Shown here in pieces: positions 8,119-15,535 of a stretch of DNA of 33,039 bases. The DNA is taken from positions 1 to 33,039 of the forward strand of contig CAZDDI010000052.1 of the NCBI GenBank assembly GCA_964504195.1, written 5' to 3'. The notes under the pieces were generated by a model that saw only the letters and a program-made list of their open reading frames with translations, did no database searches and was not told the DNA's origin. Each line of letters begins with the position of its first letter. Positions within the stretch are counted from its first letter, which is position 1. This stretch comes from CAZDDI01 sp964504195 (lineage in GTDB: Bacteria; Chloroflexota; Anaerolineae; B4-G1; SLSP01). The position numbers and the translations under genes are program-made.

Positions 8119-9381
8119 ATGATCCAAAATCCAAAATCCAAAATCCAAAATCACATTCACCTGACCCTCGAAGAGCAAGCTTGGCTCAGGGGCGAGGATG
8201 GCCCTGCCACTCGCCGCGCGATGGAGATCATTGTTGCGCTGGCGCAGATTTACGGCGCGGAGCATTTAATCCCCGTCGCCAGTGTGCAGATTTCCGGTGT
8301 CTCCTATCGCAACATCGGCTCCGCTGGGCTGGATTTCCTCCGCCGGTGGGCTGATGAAGGCGCGCGCGTCCGCGTGCCTACCACGCTCAACCCCGCCGCG
8401 ATGGATCTGGCAGCCTGGCGCGAGCAGGGCTTCGATCCCGCCTTTGCCGCGCAGCAGCAGGCCGTCATCGCCGCGTTCGCGCGGATGGGGGTGGGCGCGG
8501 GCGACCCTATCCCCACCTGCACGCCCTACCTCGTGGGCAATGTCCCCGCGCCGGGCGAACACATCGCCTGGGCCGAATCCTCCGCTGTGGCCTACGCCAA
8601 CAGCGTGCTGGGCGCGCGCACCAACCGCGAGGGCGGCCCGGGCGCGATTGCTGCCGCGCTCGTAGGGCGCACGGGCGCGTATGGCTTACACCTCGAAGAG
8701 AACCGCCGCGCCACGTTGCTGGTGAAAGTAACCGCAGCACCCCACACCAGCAGCGACTACAGCGCATTGGGCGCAGTAGTGGGCAAAATCGCCGGGAAGC
8801 GCATCCCATTCTTTGGGGGGCTGCCGCTGGCGCGTAACGAGCCGCTATGGGAGGAAAAACTCAAGGCGCTGGGGGCCGCGCTCGCCGCGACCGGGGCGGT
8901 GGGGTTGTTCCATGTAGCGGGGGTGACGCCGGAGGCACTCACCGAGGATATGCTCGTGCCAGAGCATGAGACGCTGGTGGTGGATGACCTCGCGCCGGGC
9001 TATGCCCTGCTCAGCGACGCCGCCGCGCCCCCCGCGCTGGTGTGGATCGGTTGTCCGCACGCTTCACTGGCGGAAATCGCGCAGGTGGCGGAGCTGGTGC
9101 GCGGCAAACAGCTGCGCCTGCCGCTATGGATCACCTGCGCCCGCCCGGTGAAAGGAGCGGCGATAGCCCAGGGCCTTGCCGCCGAAATCGAAGCGGCGGG
9201 CGGACGGCTCTACGCCGATGCGTGCCTGGCAATCGCCCCTGTGCGCGATTTGGGCTTTGCCGCCGTGATGACTTCCTCCGCGAAAGGCGCGTATTACCTG
9301 CGCAACCTCGCGGGCGTGCAGACGCGCTTCGGGACGTTGGAGGCATGTGTGGGGATGGCGGTGCGGGGTGATATGCTATAA
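8119..9381 (+). CDS. Aconitase X catalytic (large) subunit, DUF521
   Basis: A 420-residue Fe-S dehydratase of the aconitase-X family. The family's cysteine motifs are visible: IPTCTPYLVGN, WIGCPHASL, ITCARPVKG and YADACLAIAP; so are AWAESSAVAYANSVLGARTNREGGP and HLEENRRAT. Known members are archaeal phosphomevalonate dehydratase (split into large and small subunits, mevalonate route) and bacterial cis-3-hydroxy-L-proline dehydratase; I cannot choose between them here, since no other mevalonate or proline gene is in the window. The small swivel subunit lies 1.74 kb downstream (11122-11529), separated by an RM module. The first 12 codons are mostly an (ATCCAAA)4 repeat, so the true start is uncertain; SD-like ggtaag is weak. 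A downstream start before HIHLTLEEQAW would leave the fold intact. Confidence 0.88.
   Translation: MIQNPKSKIQNHIHLTLEEQAWLRGEDGPATRRAMEIIVALAQIYGAEHLIPVASVQISGVSYRNIGSAGLDFLRRWADEGARVRVPTTLNPAAMDLAAWREQGFDPAFAAQQQAVIAAFARMGVGAGDPIPTCTPYLVGNVPAPGEHIAWAESSAVAYANSVLGARTNREGGPGAIAAALVGRTGAYGLHLEENRRATLLVKVTAAPHTSSDYSALGAVVGKIAGKRIPFFGGLPLARNEPLWEEKLKALGAALAATGAVGLFHVAGVTPEALTEDMLVPEHETLVVDDLAPGYALLSDAAAPPALVWIGCPHASLAEIAQVAELVRGKQLRLPLWITCARPVKGAAIAQGLAAEIEAAGGRLYADACLAIAPVRDLGFAAVMTSSAKGAYYLRNLAGVQTRFGTLEACVGMAVRGDML
8122..8152 (+). repeat. (ATCCAAA)4 heptamer tandem repeat
   Basis: Four perfect 7-bp units followed by atc, at the extreme 5' end of the acnX frame; read as IQNPKSKIQN. Same class as the tracts at 12744, 20797, 21376 and 23826. 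Confidence 0.85.
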
Positions 9382-9382
9382 T
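9374..9382 (+). promoter_or_regulatory. Extended -10 promoter overlapping acnX stop
   Basis: TGCTATAAT, where TATAAT (9377-9382) overlaps the TAA stop of acnX (9379-9381). No good -35, but the TGn extension fits an extended -10 promoter. It would give the RM genes, and with them the acnX small subunit, a start of their own. Confidence 0.45.
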
Positions 9383-9473
9383 AACTCCAGTTGCTACTTG
9401 CTGAATGTTGACCACCGACGACGGACGACAGACCACGAAGAATGTTTGCACAAGAGTTATTGCAAGAGGATGG

Positions 9474-10361
9474 ATGATGAAGTATCTTGATCAAATCTTA
9501 CATGGCGATTGCGAGCAAGTATTGGCGCAATTGCCCGCTAACTGCGTGGATTTGATTTTCACCTCGCCGCCGTATGCAGATCAGCGAAAAAACACTTATG
9601 GCGGTGTTCGTCCTGATAACTATGTAGAATGGTTTCTGCCCAAAGCGCGCCAATTCTACCGTGTCCTTAAACCTACAGGAACTTTTGTGCTAAACATCAA
9701 AGAGCGCGTTGTCAACGGGGAACGGCATACTTACGTCATGGAGCTCATTCTGGCGATGCGCCGTGAAGGCTGGTTGTGGACAGAAGAGTTTATCTGGCAC
9801 AAAAAGAACTCATATCCCGGCAAGTGGCCGAATCGGTTTAGAGATAATTGGGAACGCCTGATCCAGTTCAATAAGCAACGGCATTTCAATATGTATCAAG
9901 AAGCGGTTATGGTTCCGGTGGGCGATTGGGCCAAGACGCGATTGGCGAACTTGAGTGAAACCGACCGCATTAGAGACGAATCCGACGTGGGCAGCGGCTT
10001 TGGCAAAAACGTCTCCAACTGGGTGGGGCGTGACAAAGTCTACCCCAACAATGTCATCCACATGGCGACAGAATGCGCTAATCGCAATCACAGCGCGGCA
10101 TTTCCGCTCGACCTCCCTAACTGGTTCATCAAGTTGTTTACCGAAGCAGGTGATACAGTCCTTGATCCCTTCATCGGCTCTGGCACCACCGCACTGGCTG
10201 CCGCAGAGATGGGGCGGCATTACATCGGCATTGACCTGAGTAACGATTATGTAGCTTTATCCCGTGGACGTATAGCTAGGGCACAAATCAAGCTACCGAT
10301 AGTTGCTGAAACAGGCCCGGAATATGAGCTGGAAGAAATACATGAGGAAAACACGAAATGA
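9474..10361 (+). CDS. Type II DNA methyltransferase (SPPY, beta-class)
   Basis: A 295-residue site-specific methyltransferase of the DNA_methylase_4/6 family. Catalytic motif IV TSPPY (residues 30-34) precedes the AdoMet motif DPFIGSGTTALAAAEMG (about residues 240-255), the beta-class order. SPPY is usual for N4-cytosine enzymes but also occurs in some N6-adenine ones. Start: the tandem ATGs at 9474 and 9477 follow AGAGGA; the longer frame from 9405 (LTTDDGRQTT) is repeat-derived and rejected. The stop overlaps the endonuclease start by 4 bases (ATGA). It protects the genome from the endonuclease at 10358. Lower GC than the flanking acnX genes suggests acquisition. Recognition sequence unknown from sequence alone. 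Confidence 0.88.
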   Translation: MMKYLDQILHGDCEQVLAQLPANCVDLIFTSPPYADQRKNTYGGVRPDNYVEWFLPKARQFYRVLKPTGTFVLNIKERVVNGERHTYVMELILAMRREGWLWTEEFIWHKKNSYPGKWPNRFRDNWERLIQFNKQRHFNMYQEAVMVPVGDWAKTRLANLSETDRIRDESDVGSGFGKNVSNWVGRDKVYPNNVIHMATECANRNHSAAFPLDLPNWFIKLFTEAGDTVLDPFIGSGTTALAAAEMGRHYIGIDLSNDYVALSRGRIARAQIKLPIVAETGPEYELEEIHEENTK

Positions 10362-11125
10362 GACCTTTAGACCTTGATCGCGTCTGTGAGTATGTCAATG
10401 AAAACATAGTGGATTTTCACCAGCGTCGTTTGAGATCTATTGAGACATTACAACTCAACAAACTGCTGCTTAAAAATCCCTATCTATTCAAAGCAAAAAA
10501 TATCCTCACATCGCCTGATTTAATTGCTGGTTTGCTTGAAGCTTTTTTGTCCTCATCTGAGGAAAAACTCTTTGGCGATTTCCTGGAAGGTCTGGCGGTA
10601 TTTATCGCTGAAATGACCTGTGATGGACATAAATCTACCGCTTCTGGGGTTGACCTGGAATTTTTCAACCAAGGCACACATTACGTAGTCTCAATCAAGT
10701 CAGGCCCTAATTGGGGCAACAGCTCACAACAAAACAAACTAGAACAAGATCTAAAAAACGCAGTAGCCCGTGTAAAACAAGCCAGACGTAGCGCCAATGT
10801 ACAGGCTGTTTTAGGCATCTGCTATGGGAAAACTAAAACCGGCTACCTTCGCGGTTATCTAAAAATAGTTGGGCAAAATTTTTGGTATTTGATTAGCGAA
10901 AATTCTAATCTTTATACAGAAATCATTGAACCAATCGGCTATAGAGCCAAAGAACACAATGAGGCTTTTGAGAAAGAAAAAACGAGAACTGTTAATCGGC
11001 TAAACGGACAATTTATCTCGCGTTTTTGTGATTCCGATTATGAAATTGATTGGCCGCGACTTGTGGAATTTAACAGCGGCAACCTCGACCTGGACGAATT
11101 TCTTGCCAAACCGGATGCCGCATGA
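10358..11125 (+). CDS. Type II restriction endonuclease, PmeII-like family
   Basis: A 255-residue endonuclease. The sequence FLSSSEEKLFGDFLEGLAVF, followed by SGVDLEF, VVSIKSGPNWGNSSQ and AVLGICYGKTKTGYLRGYLK, matches my memory of the PmeII-type family of type II enzymes. The PD-(D/E)xK-like core is D in SGVDLEF plus SIK in VVSIKSG. It overlaps the methyltransferase stop by ATGA and itself ends in an ATGA overlap with the acnX small-subunit gene at 11122, so translation is coupled across all three. AT-rich compared with its neighbours (many AAA/AAT codons), consistent with transfer. The target site cannot be inferred here. Confidence 0.8.
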   Translation: MRPLDLDRVCEYVNENIVDFHQRRLRSIETLQLNKLLLKNPYLFKAKNILTSPDLIAGLLEAFLSSSEEKLFGDFLEGLAVFIAEMTCDGHKSTASGVDLEFFNQGTHYVVSIKSGPNWGNSSQQNKLEQDLKNAVARVKQARRSANVQAVLGICYGKTKTGYLRGYLKIVGQNFWYLISENSNLYTEIIEPIGYRAKEHNEAFEKEKTRTVNRLNGQFISRFCDSDYEIDWPRLVEFNSGNLDLDEFLAKPDAA

Positions 11126-11529
11126 GCGAGCTACTTACACTACATGGCCGCATCATCAAATCCGGCGTTGCCGAGGGCGAGGCGCTGGTCTCATCTGAAC
11201 CAATCGGGTTTCTAGGTGGCGTGGATGCGGCAACGGGCATCGTTACAGAGCAGGGCCATCCGCTGGAGGGGCAATGCGTGGCGGGGAAAGTGCTGGTGTT
11301 CCCCACCGGCAAGGGGAGCACGGTGGGATCGTATGTGCTGTATCAACTCGCGGCGAACGGGTTGGTCCCTGCCGCCATCCTCAACGCCGAAAGCGAGCCG
11401 ATTGTGGCCGTGGGCGCGATTATCAGCGAGATTCCGATGGTGGATCAGCTGCCGTTAGAAAAAATCCACACCGGTGATTGGGTGCGGATTGAAGGGGCAC
11501 AAGTCTGGGTCACTACTGCCACAGCGTGA
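11122..11529 (+). CDS. Aconitase X small (swivel) subunit, DUF126
   Basis: A 135-residue swivelling domain that partners the 8119-9381 subunit to form the active dehydratase. Family hallmarks: GGVDAATGIV (about 33-42), HPLEGQCVAGKVLVFP and the phosphate/carboxylate-binding GKGSTVGSYVLYQL loop. The conserved Ser/Thr residues sit in GKGSTVGS. The gene is GC-rich like the large subunit and unlike the RM genes between them. It starts in an ATGA overlap with the endonuclease stop, so its expression now depends on RM transcription or on read-through from acnX. Its 3' end overlaps the convergent CAP gene by 17 bp. Confidence 0.9.
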   Translation: MSELLTLHGRIIKSGVAEGEALVSSEPIGFLGGVDAATGIVTEQGHPLEGQCVAGKVLVFPTGKGSTVGSYVLYQLAANGLVPAAILNAESEPIVAVGAIISEIPMVDQLPLEKIHTGDWVRIEGAQVWVTTATA

Positions 11530-12733
11530 GCGGCAGGTAAACCCGGCGGATGGGCGTGTCTATGACGCGCAGTGTAAGCGTGATGCGCTGCGCGTTGTTC
11601 AAAGTGTCCGGTGGATTCGTCACCGTCACCGTAACGGCCCCCGTCCACACGCCCGGCGTGGGCGAGCTCGGTGTGTTGGGCGTGATGATGAACAACGCGC
11701 CCGGCGTGTTCCCGCTCGCGGGCGTGACCGTGAACCAATTGCCTTGCGTGGTCAACGTCCAGGCGAGCGCGTCCGCAGTCGTGGTATTATGCGGGGTTAC
11801 GCTCTGCTGCGGCGGCACGAACACGCCTTCGGGGATGCTGTACAAAAAGGTGGCTGATGCGGGAATGCCGCCCAACGTAGCCATAAAATCCTGTGTCAAA
11901 TAAATAGTATCGCTGGAAGCAGTGCTGCTGCCCGTCTTGCGCTGCTCCACCGAGACCGTGTGCGTCCCGCGTGTCTTTGGCAAATACCACACTACATTTG
12001 TCTGGAACGGTTGCCAGGCCGTCCAGTCCCCGCTGTTATTGCGCAGGCGCATCTCAGTCCACGTCCCTGCCCCGTAGATGTACAGATTCACCCGGTAGTG
12101 GTCGGTGGTGGCCGCCTCGCGGTTGATGACGATGGGGTAGCGCGCACTTTTCGCGCCGAAGTTCTGCACCCAACGGGATGAAACGTATCCCACACCGATT
12201 TCTCGATAATTGGGATTGAGGATGTTAGCGCGATGCCCGCTGCTATTCATCAAACCTTGCATGACACTCTGGGGGGTACTGTATCCCCACGCGATATTCT
12301 CCGCCAAACCGCTCCAGCCGCTGCCGTAGTAGCCAATCACCCGATCCCATGTGCTACACACAAAAACCAAATTGCCGTTGACCCGATCGTAAGTATCGTG
12401 CTTGAAATAATTATCGTGGGTCATATCGTTAGCATGATAGCGCGCCGCATGGGTGAGCGTGTCCTCGCGCTTGAGCGGCGGCAATTGCCCATTGTTCCAC
12501 CGCTCGGCATTGACCAGCTCGATCACCTGCTGCTCATAATCCGCATTGCTGGTGGGTGGATTGGCGATGCCGCCGCAGCCGGTGTAGCACGGCATCACGC
12601 TGGATGCGATAACAAACGCCGCCGTCCCGATTGTGGGCGGCGGCGGCGTTTGAGCGGCAACCTGGAACGGCAAATCGCTTGTGCTTGCTCCAACCATCAC
12701 TAACAATACAATGAACCATGTGAACTTTCGCAT
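11513..12733 (-). CDS. Secreted CAP/SCP-domain protein with YLPL C-terminus
   Basis: A 406-residue exported protein. Signal peptide at about 1-28 (MRKFTWFIVLLVMVGA...QVAAQ). CAP domain at about 60-215 with HAARYHANDM, GLAENIAWG and SSGHRANILNPNYREIGVGYV, supplying the usual His/Glu cavity residues. Next comes a beta-rich region, then a BACON/Ig-like segment (VTPHNTTTADALAWTLTTQG... to TLTLRVIDTP). The protein ends in RRVYLPLTLWQ, a hydrophobic tail with a YLPL core that I associate with many Chloroflexi secreted proteins and whose role is unknown. Start ATG at 12733 has GGGAGG 5 bases upstream. It is downstream of queA on the same strand with a heptamer repeat between. CAP proteins are often of unknown activity in bacteria; a wall or spore role cannot be assumed. 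Confidence 0.88.
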   Translation of the reverse strand: MRKFTWFIVLLVMVGASTSDLPFQVAAQTPPPPTIGTAAFVIASSVMPCYTGCGGIANPPTSNADYEQQVIELVNAERWNNGQLPPLKREDTLTHAARYHANDMTHDNYFKHDTYDRVNGNLVFVCSTWDRVIGYYGSGWSGLAENIAWGYSTPQSVMQGLMNSSGHRANILNPNYREIGVGYVSSRWVQNFGAKSARYPIVINREAATTDHYRVNLYIYGAGTWTEMRLRNNSGDWTAWQPFQTNVVWYLPKTRGTHTVSVEQRKTGSSTASSDTIYLTQDFMATLGGIPASATFLYSIPEGVFVPPQQSVTPHNTTTADALAWTLTTQGNWFTVTPASGNTPGALFIITPNTPSSPTPGVWTGAVTVTVTNPPDTLNNAQRITLTLRVIDTPIRRVYLPLTLWQ

Positions 12734-12743
12734 ACAGACCTCC

Positions 12744-12780
12744 CATTCGCCATTCGCTCATTCGCCATTCGTGCATTCGC
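12744..12780. repeat. CATTCGC-type heptamer repeat
   Basis: About five imperfect units of cattcgc/cattcgt between the CAP start and the queA stop. Same family as the tract inside the GT39 gene at 23880-23930. Confidence 0.75.
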
Positions 12781-13838
12781 TACACCATCAACGTCGCATC
12801 CCCAAACGAGAAGAACCGGTAGCGCTCGCGCACGGCCTCAGCGTAAGCCTTGCGGATGAGTTCGGGCGAGGTGAAGGCCATCACCAGCGCGAGCAAGGTG
12901 CTGTGCGGCAGGTGGAAGTTGGTAAGCATGGCATCTACCACGCGGAACTGGAACCCCGGCGTGATGTAGAGTTGCGTGAACCCCTCGAACGGCGCGAGCG
13001 GACGCCAGGGGCAGGCATTGTCCGACGTTTGCAGCAGGCCGTGACGCGCCGCCGTCTCTAGCACGCGCACGCTCGTCGTGCCGACGGCGATCACACGCCC
13101 GCCCATCACCTTCGTCCGATTGATCTGCGCGGTCACTTCCGGGCTGAGATACGCCCACTCGCTGTGGATGTGGTGCGCCTCCACCTCGGCTTCGGCGATG
13201 GGGCGGAAGGTATCCAGCCCCACATGCAGCGTGACGAAGGCCAGCCCCACGCCCTGCTCGCGCAAGGCCAGCAGCAGCTCCGGCGTGAAGTGCAGCCCGG
13301 CGGTGGGCGCGGCCGCGCTCCCCTCCCGGCGCGAGTAGACGGTCTGGTAGCGTTCCGGGTCAGCCAGCTGCTGATGGATGTACGGCGGCAGCGGCATCAC
13401 GCCGAGCGCATCGAGGCGCGGCGCGAGCGGCGCGGAGAAGGCCAGCACCCGCTCGCCGCGCTCGCCGGTCTCGACCACCTCCGCTGCGATGTCGCTGAGC
13501 GCGTCCCCTTCGAGCAGCTGCAAGCGCGACCCCACCCGCGTCCGCGCGCCGCCCACCAGCGCGCGCCAGCGACCCTCGCCCAAATCGCGCAGCAGCAGCA
13601 CTTCCACCCGCCCGCCGGTGGGCTTCTGCGCGAACAACCGCGCCGGAATTACCCGGCTCTCGTTGGCGACGAGCAAATCGCCTGGGCGCAAATAATCGCC
13701 GATGTCGCGGAAAATCCGGTGCTCCAGCGCGCCCGTCTGCCGGTGGATGACCAACAGCCGCGAGGCGTCGCGCGGCTCCACCGGCGTCTGCGCGATGAGC
13801 TCCTCCGGCAGGGTGTAATCCAGTTCGGCGGTCTTCAT
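12780..13838 (-). CDS. queA: S-adenosylmethionine:tRNA ribosyltransferase-isomerase QueA
   Basis: A 352-residue enzyme, close to the usual 340-360. It transfers and isomerises the ribose of AdoMet onto preQ1-modified tRNA to make epoxyqueuosine. Family signatures: N-terminal LDYTLPEELIAQTPVEPRDASRLLV, LLVANESRVIPARLF, GSAAAPTAGLHFTPELL, FVTLHVGLDTFRPI and the C-terminal TNFHLPHSTLLALVMAF. The start was placed at 13838 because MKTAELDY is the normal N-terminus and the ATG overlaps the upstream GH1 stop (ATGA); the longer frame to 14012 is a shadow of the GH1 gene. No other queuosine gene is visible. Co-transcription with GH1 looks incidental. Confidence 0.96.
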   Translation of the reverse strand: MKTAELDYTLPEELIAQTPVEPRDASRLLVIHRQTGALEHRIFRDIGDYLRPGDLLVANESRVIPARLFAQKPTGGRVEVLLLRDLGEGRWRALVGGARTRVGSRLQLLEGDALSDIAAEVVETGERGERVLAFSAPLAPRLDALGVMPLPPYIHQQLADPERYQTVYSRREGSAAAPTAGLHFTPELLLALREQGVGLAFVTLHVGLDTFRPIAEAEVEAHHIHSEWAYLSPEVTAQINRTKVMGGRVIAVGTTSVRVLETAARHGLLQTSDNACPWRPLAPFEGFTQLYITPGFQFRVVDAMLTNFHLPHSTLLALVMAFTSPELIRKAYAEAVRERYRFFSFGDATLMV

Positions 13839-15160
13839 GCGGGCAACAACACCCGGCGGAGTTCCGGCGTGTACGCATCGAGCAGCTCCGGCGTGATGGC
13901 GTTGCCCCGCACAATCGTCGCGTACAAATCGGCGCTGGGGCGGTTGCGCCGCACCTGCGTCTCCGGGTCGAGCTCGATCAGCCCGAAGCGCGCCTCCCAG
14001 CCCTCTACCCACTCGAAGTTATCGGTGAGTGTCCAGTGATAGTAGCCCTTCACCGGGTAATTCCCCTGTAACACGCGCCACAACTGATGCAGGTGCAGCA
14101 CCAGCGCGCGCGGGCGCTGGTCGTCGTCGGCATCGGGCAGGCCGTGCTCGGTGATGTAGATGGGCAGCTTCATGTTCGCCACGCGGGTCACGGCGCGGTA
14201 CAAGCCATGCGGGTATAGCTCGCCAAACGGCCCGTCGAGCAGTTCCGCATCGTGCGCGTGCAGGTTGCGCCCGAACGCCGTATCGCGGGCGTTCGGGTCG
14301 AACTGCACCAAATCCCGCGAGTAGTAATTGATGCCGATCCAATCGAGCGTGTGGCGCAGCGCCCAGATCGGGCCAAACCCCACCGGCGGCGTCCACCAGC
14401 CGGTGCGGAGCGTGTCGAGCGTTGCGCGGTTGAAGGCCCAATCCTGCACACCCGCCGCCAGCTTATCCAGGGGGCGGCCCGCACGGTACGGGTCGAAGAT
14501 GCGGTAATTGTGCGCCAAGCCCACCTGCGCGGCCGGTTGCAGGCGATGGATGGCGCGGTAAGCCTGCCCGTGCGCCAGGAGCAGGTTGCGCAACACGGCA
14601 AAGGTCAGTTTGAAATCTTGCTTGCCGGGCGGAAACGCCCCGTTGAGGTAGCCCATGTAGGTGTAGACGTTCGGCTCGTTGATGGTACACCACAGATTGG
14701 TGTACTCGCCCAGCGCCTTCACGGTTTTCTCCACATAGCGGACGAAAAGGGGGATGACCTCCGGGTTCTCCCAGCCGCCCATCTCGTGCAGCCAGAGCGG
14801 ATCGGAGAAGTGGTGCAGCGTCACCATCGGCAGGATGCCGCGCGCCTGAAGCGCGGCGAGCATCTGCCGGTAGCGCTCCAGAGCTGCCGGGTCGAGAAAC
14901 CCCTGTTTTGGCTCCACGCGGCTCCATTCGATCGAGAGCCGCAGCGTATTGAGGCCCATCGCCGCCGCGCGGTCGAAATCCGCCTCGGCGTGCTCCCACC
15001 AGTCACAGGCCAGCCCGGAGGTGTGGCCGTGCTTGATGCGGCCCTCTTGCTGCTCCCAGGCCCACCACTGGTTGTTGGTATTGTTCCCTTCGACCTGATG
15101 CGCCGCCGTAGCGACGCCCCAACGAAAATCCGGCGGAAAATGAAACGTTGCAGTTGGCAT
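13835..15160 (-). CDS. Glycoside hydrolase family 1 beta-glucosidase
   Basis: A 441-residue (beta/alpha)8 enzyme of the usual GH1 length. FRWGVATAAHQVEG opens the glycone site; acid/base E162 in TINEPNV and nucleophile E338 in YITEHGLPDADD (normally ITENG) are present; HWTLTDNFEWVEGWEARFGL closes the aglycone site. It hydrolyses terminal beta-linked glucose or galactose from oligosaccharides, probably in the cytoplasm since there is no signal peptide. ATG at 15160 has AAAGGA 8 bases upstream. The stop overlaps the queA start by ATGA. Substrate range cannot be read from sequence; no sugar transporter is adjacent. Confidence 0.95.
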   Translation of the reverse strand: MPTATFHFPPDFRWGVATAAHQVEGNNTNNQWWAWEQQEGRIKHGHTSGLACDWWEHAEADFDRAAAMGLNTLRLSIEWSRVEPKQGFLDPAALERYRQMLAALQARGILPMVTLHHFSDPLWLHEMGGWENPEVIPLFVRYVEKTVKALGEYTNLWCTINEPNVYTYMGYLNGAFPPGKQDFKLTFAVLRNLLLAHGQAYRAIHRLQPAAQVGLAHNYRIFDPYRAGRPLDKLAAGVQDWAFNRATLDTLRTGWWTPPVGFGPIWALRHTLDWIGINYYSRDLVQFDPNARDTAFGRNLHAHDAELLDGPFGELYPHGLYRAVTRVANMKLPIYITEHGLPDADDDQRPRALVLHLHQLWRVLQGNYPVKGYYHWTLTDNFEWVEGWEARFGLIELDPETQVRRNRPSADLYATIVRGNAITPELLDAYTPELRRVLLPA

Positions 15161-15172
15161 AGGGTGAATCCT

Positions 15173-15289
15173 TTATAAATTACCAGGTCTCGCGCCCAGC
15201 CGCAAAGATTTCTTAGCACCTTTGCGTTTGAGCGCGAGGCTGTAGATTTCCTGTGGGATGAGGGGTTGGATGGGTTTGGGTTTTGGCAT
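15173..15289 (-). CDS. Doubtful 38-codon ORF upstream of GH1
   Basis: ATG at 15289 with a weak AAGAGA site, stop 12 bases before the GH1 start. It encodes a basic peptide (MPKPKPIQPLIPQEIYSLA... KRKGAKKSLRLGARPGN). The KRKGAKK part is read from a 'cgcaaaggtgctaag' stretch of the repeat type also seen at 20205 and 24060, so this may be a remnant plus repeat rather than a working gene. Between 15290 and 15480 I see no gene. Confidence 0.3.
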   Translation of the reverse strand: MPKPKPIQPLIPQEIYSLALKRKGAKKSLRLGARPGNL

Positions 15290-15479
15290 AACGAATCTCT
15301 TTGTGTTTGTGGAAGTTTTTACCCAATATCTGCTATCAATCGTGCTAAATCATCATGTCTACGGAGGCCGCTTGCACACAGCAACTAGTCACAATTTTCT
15401 CTGTCTCACTCACGACAAACATAAGCACCACGCTGACTGCGTGGAAACCCCCTTTACCAGCAGGCACGCCCCAAAGATC

Positions 15480-15535
15480 GTTCCCTCTCCGCCTACACGC
15501 GCCAAAGGCACAGGCGGCTTGATGCAATGTTAGGC
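15480..15535 (-). other. attC-like half site at the end of the CPBP gene
   Basis: On the minus strand the CPBP stop codon lies inside GCCTAAC (an RYYYAAC box), followed by attgcatcaagccgcct and a CCGCCT...AGGCGG hairpin, as in the 5' half of integron attC sites. The 3' GTTRRRY box expected within about 60-140 bases was not found, so the site is degenerate, truncated or a chance match. Confidence 0.4.

Noticed and set aside
12780..15178. Long plus-strand open frames (13164-14039, 14252-15178) and other-frame minus ORFs
   Set aside because: Shadows of queA and the GH1 gene in GC-rich DNA: arginine/alanine-rich, no family features, no ribosome-binding sites.
15290..15480. Possible gene between the GH1 region and the attC-like site
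   Set aside because: The plus-strand frame here (15258-15533) has no ribosome-binding site, no family match, and runs through the attC-like hairpin.
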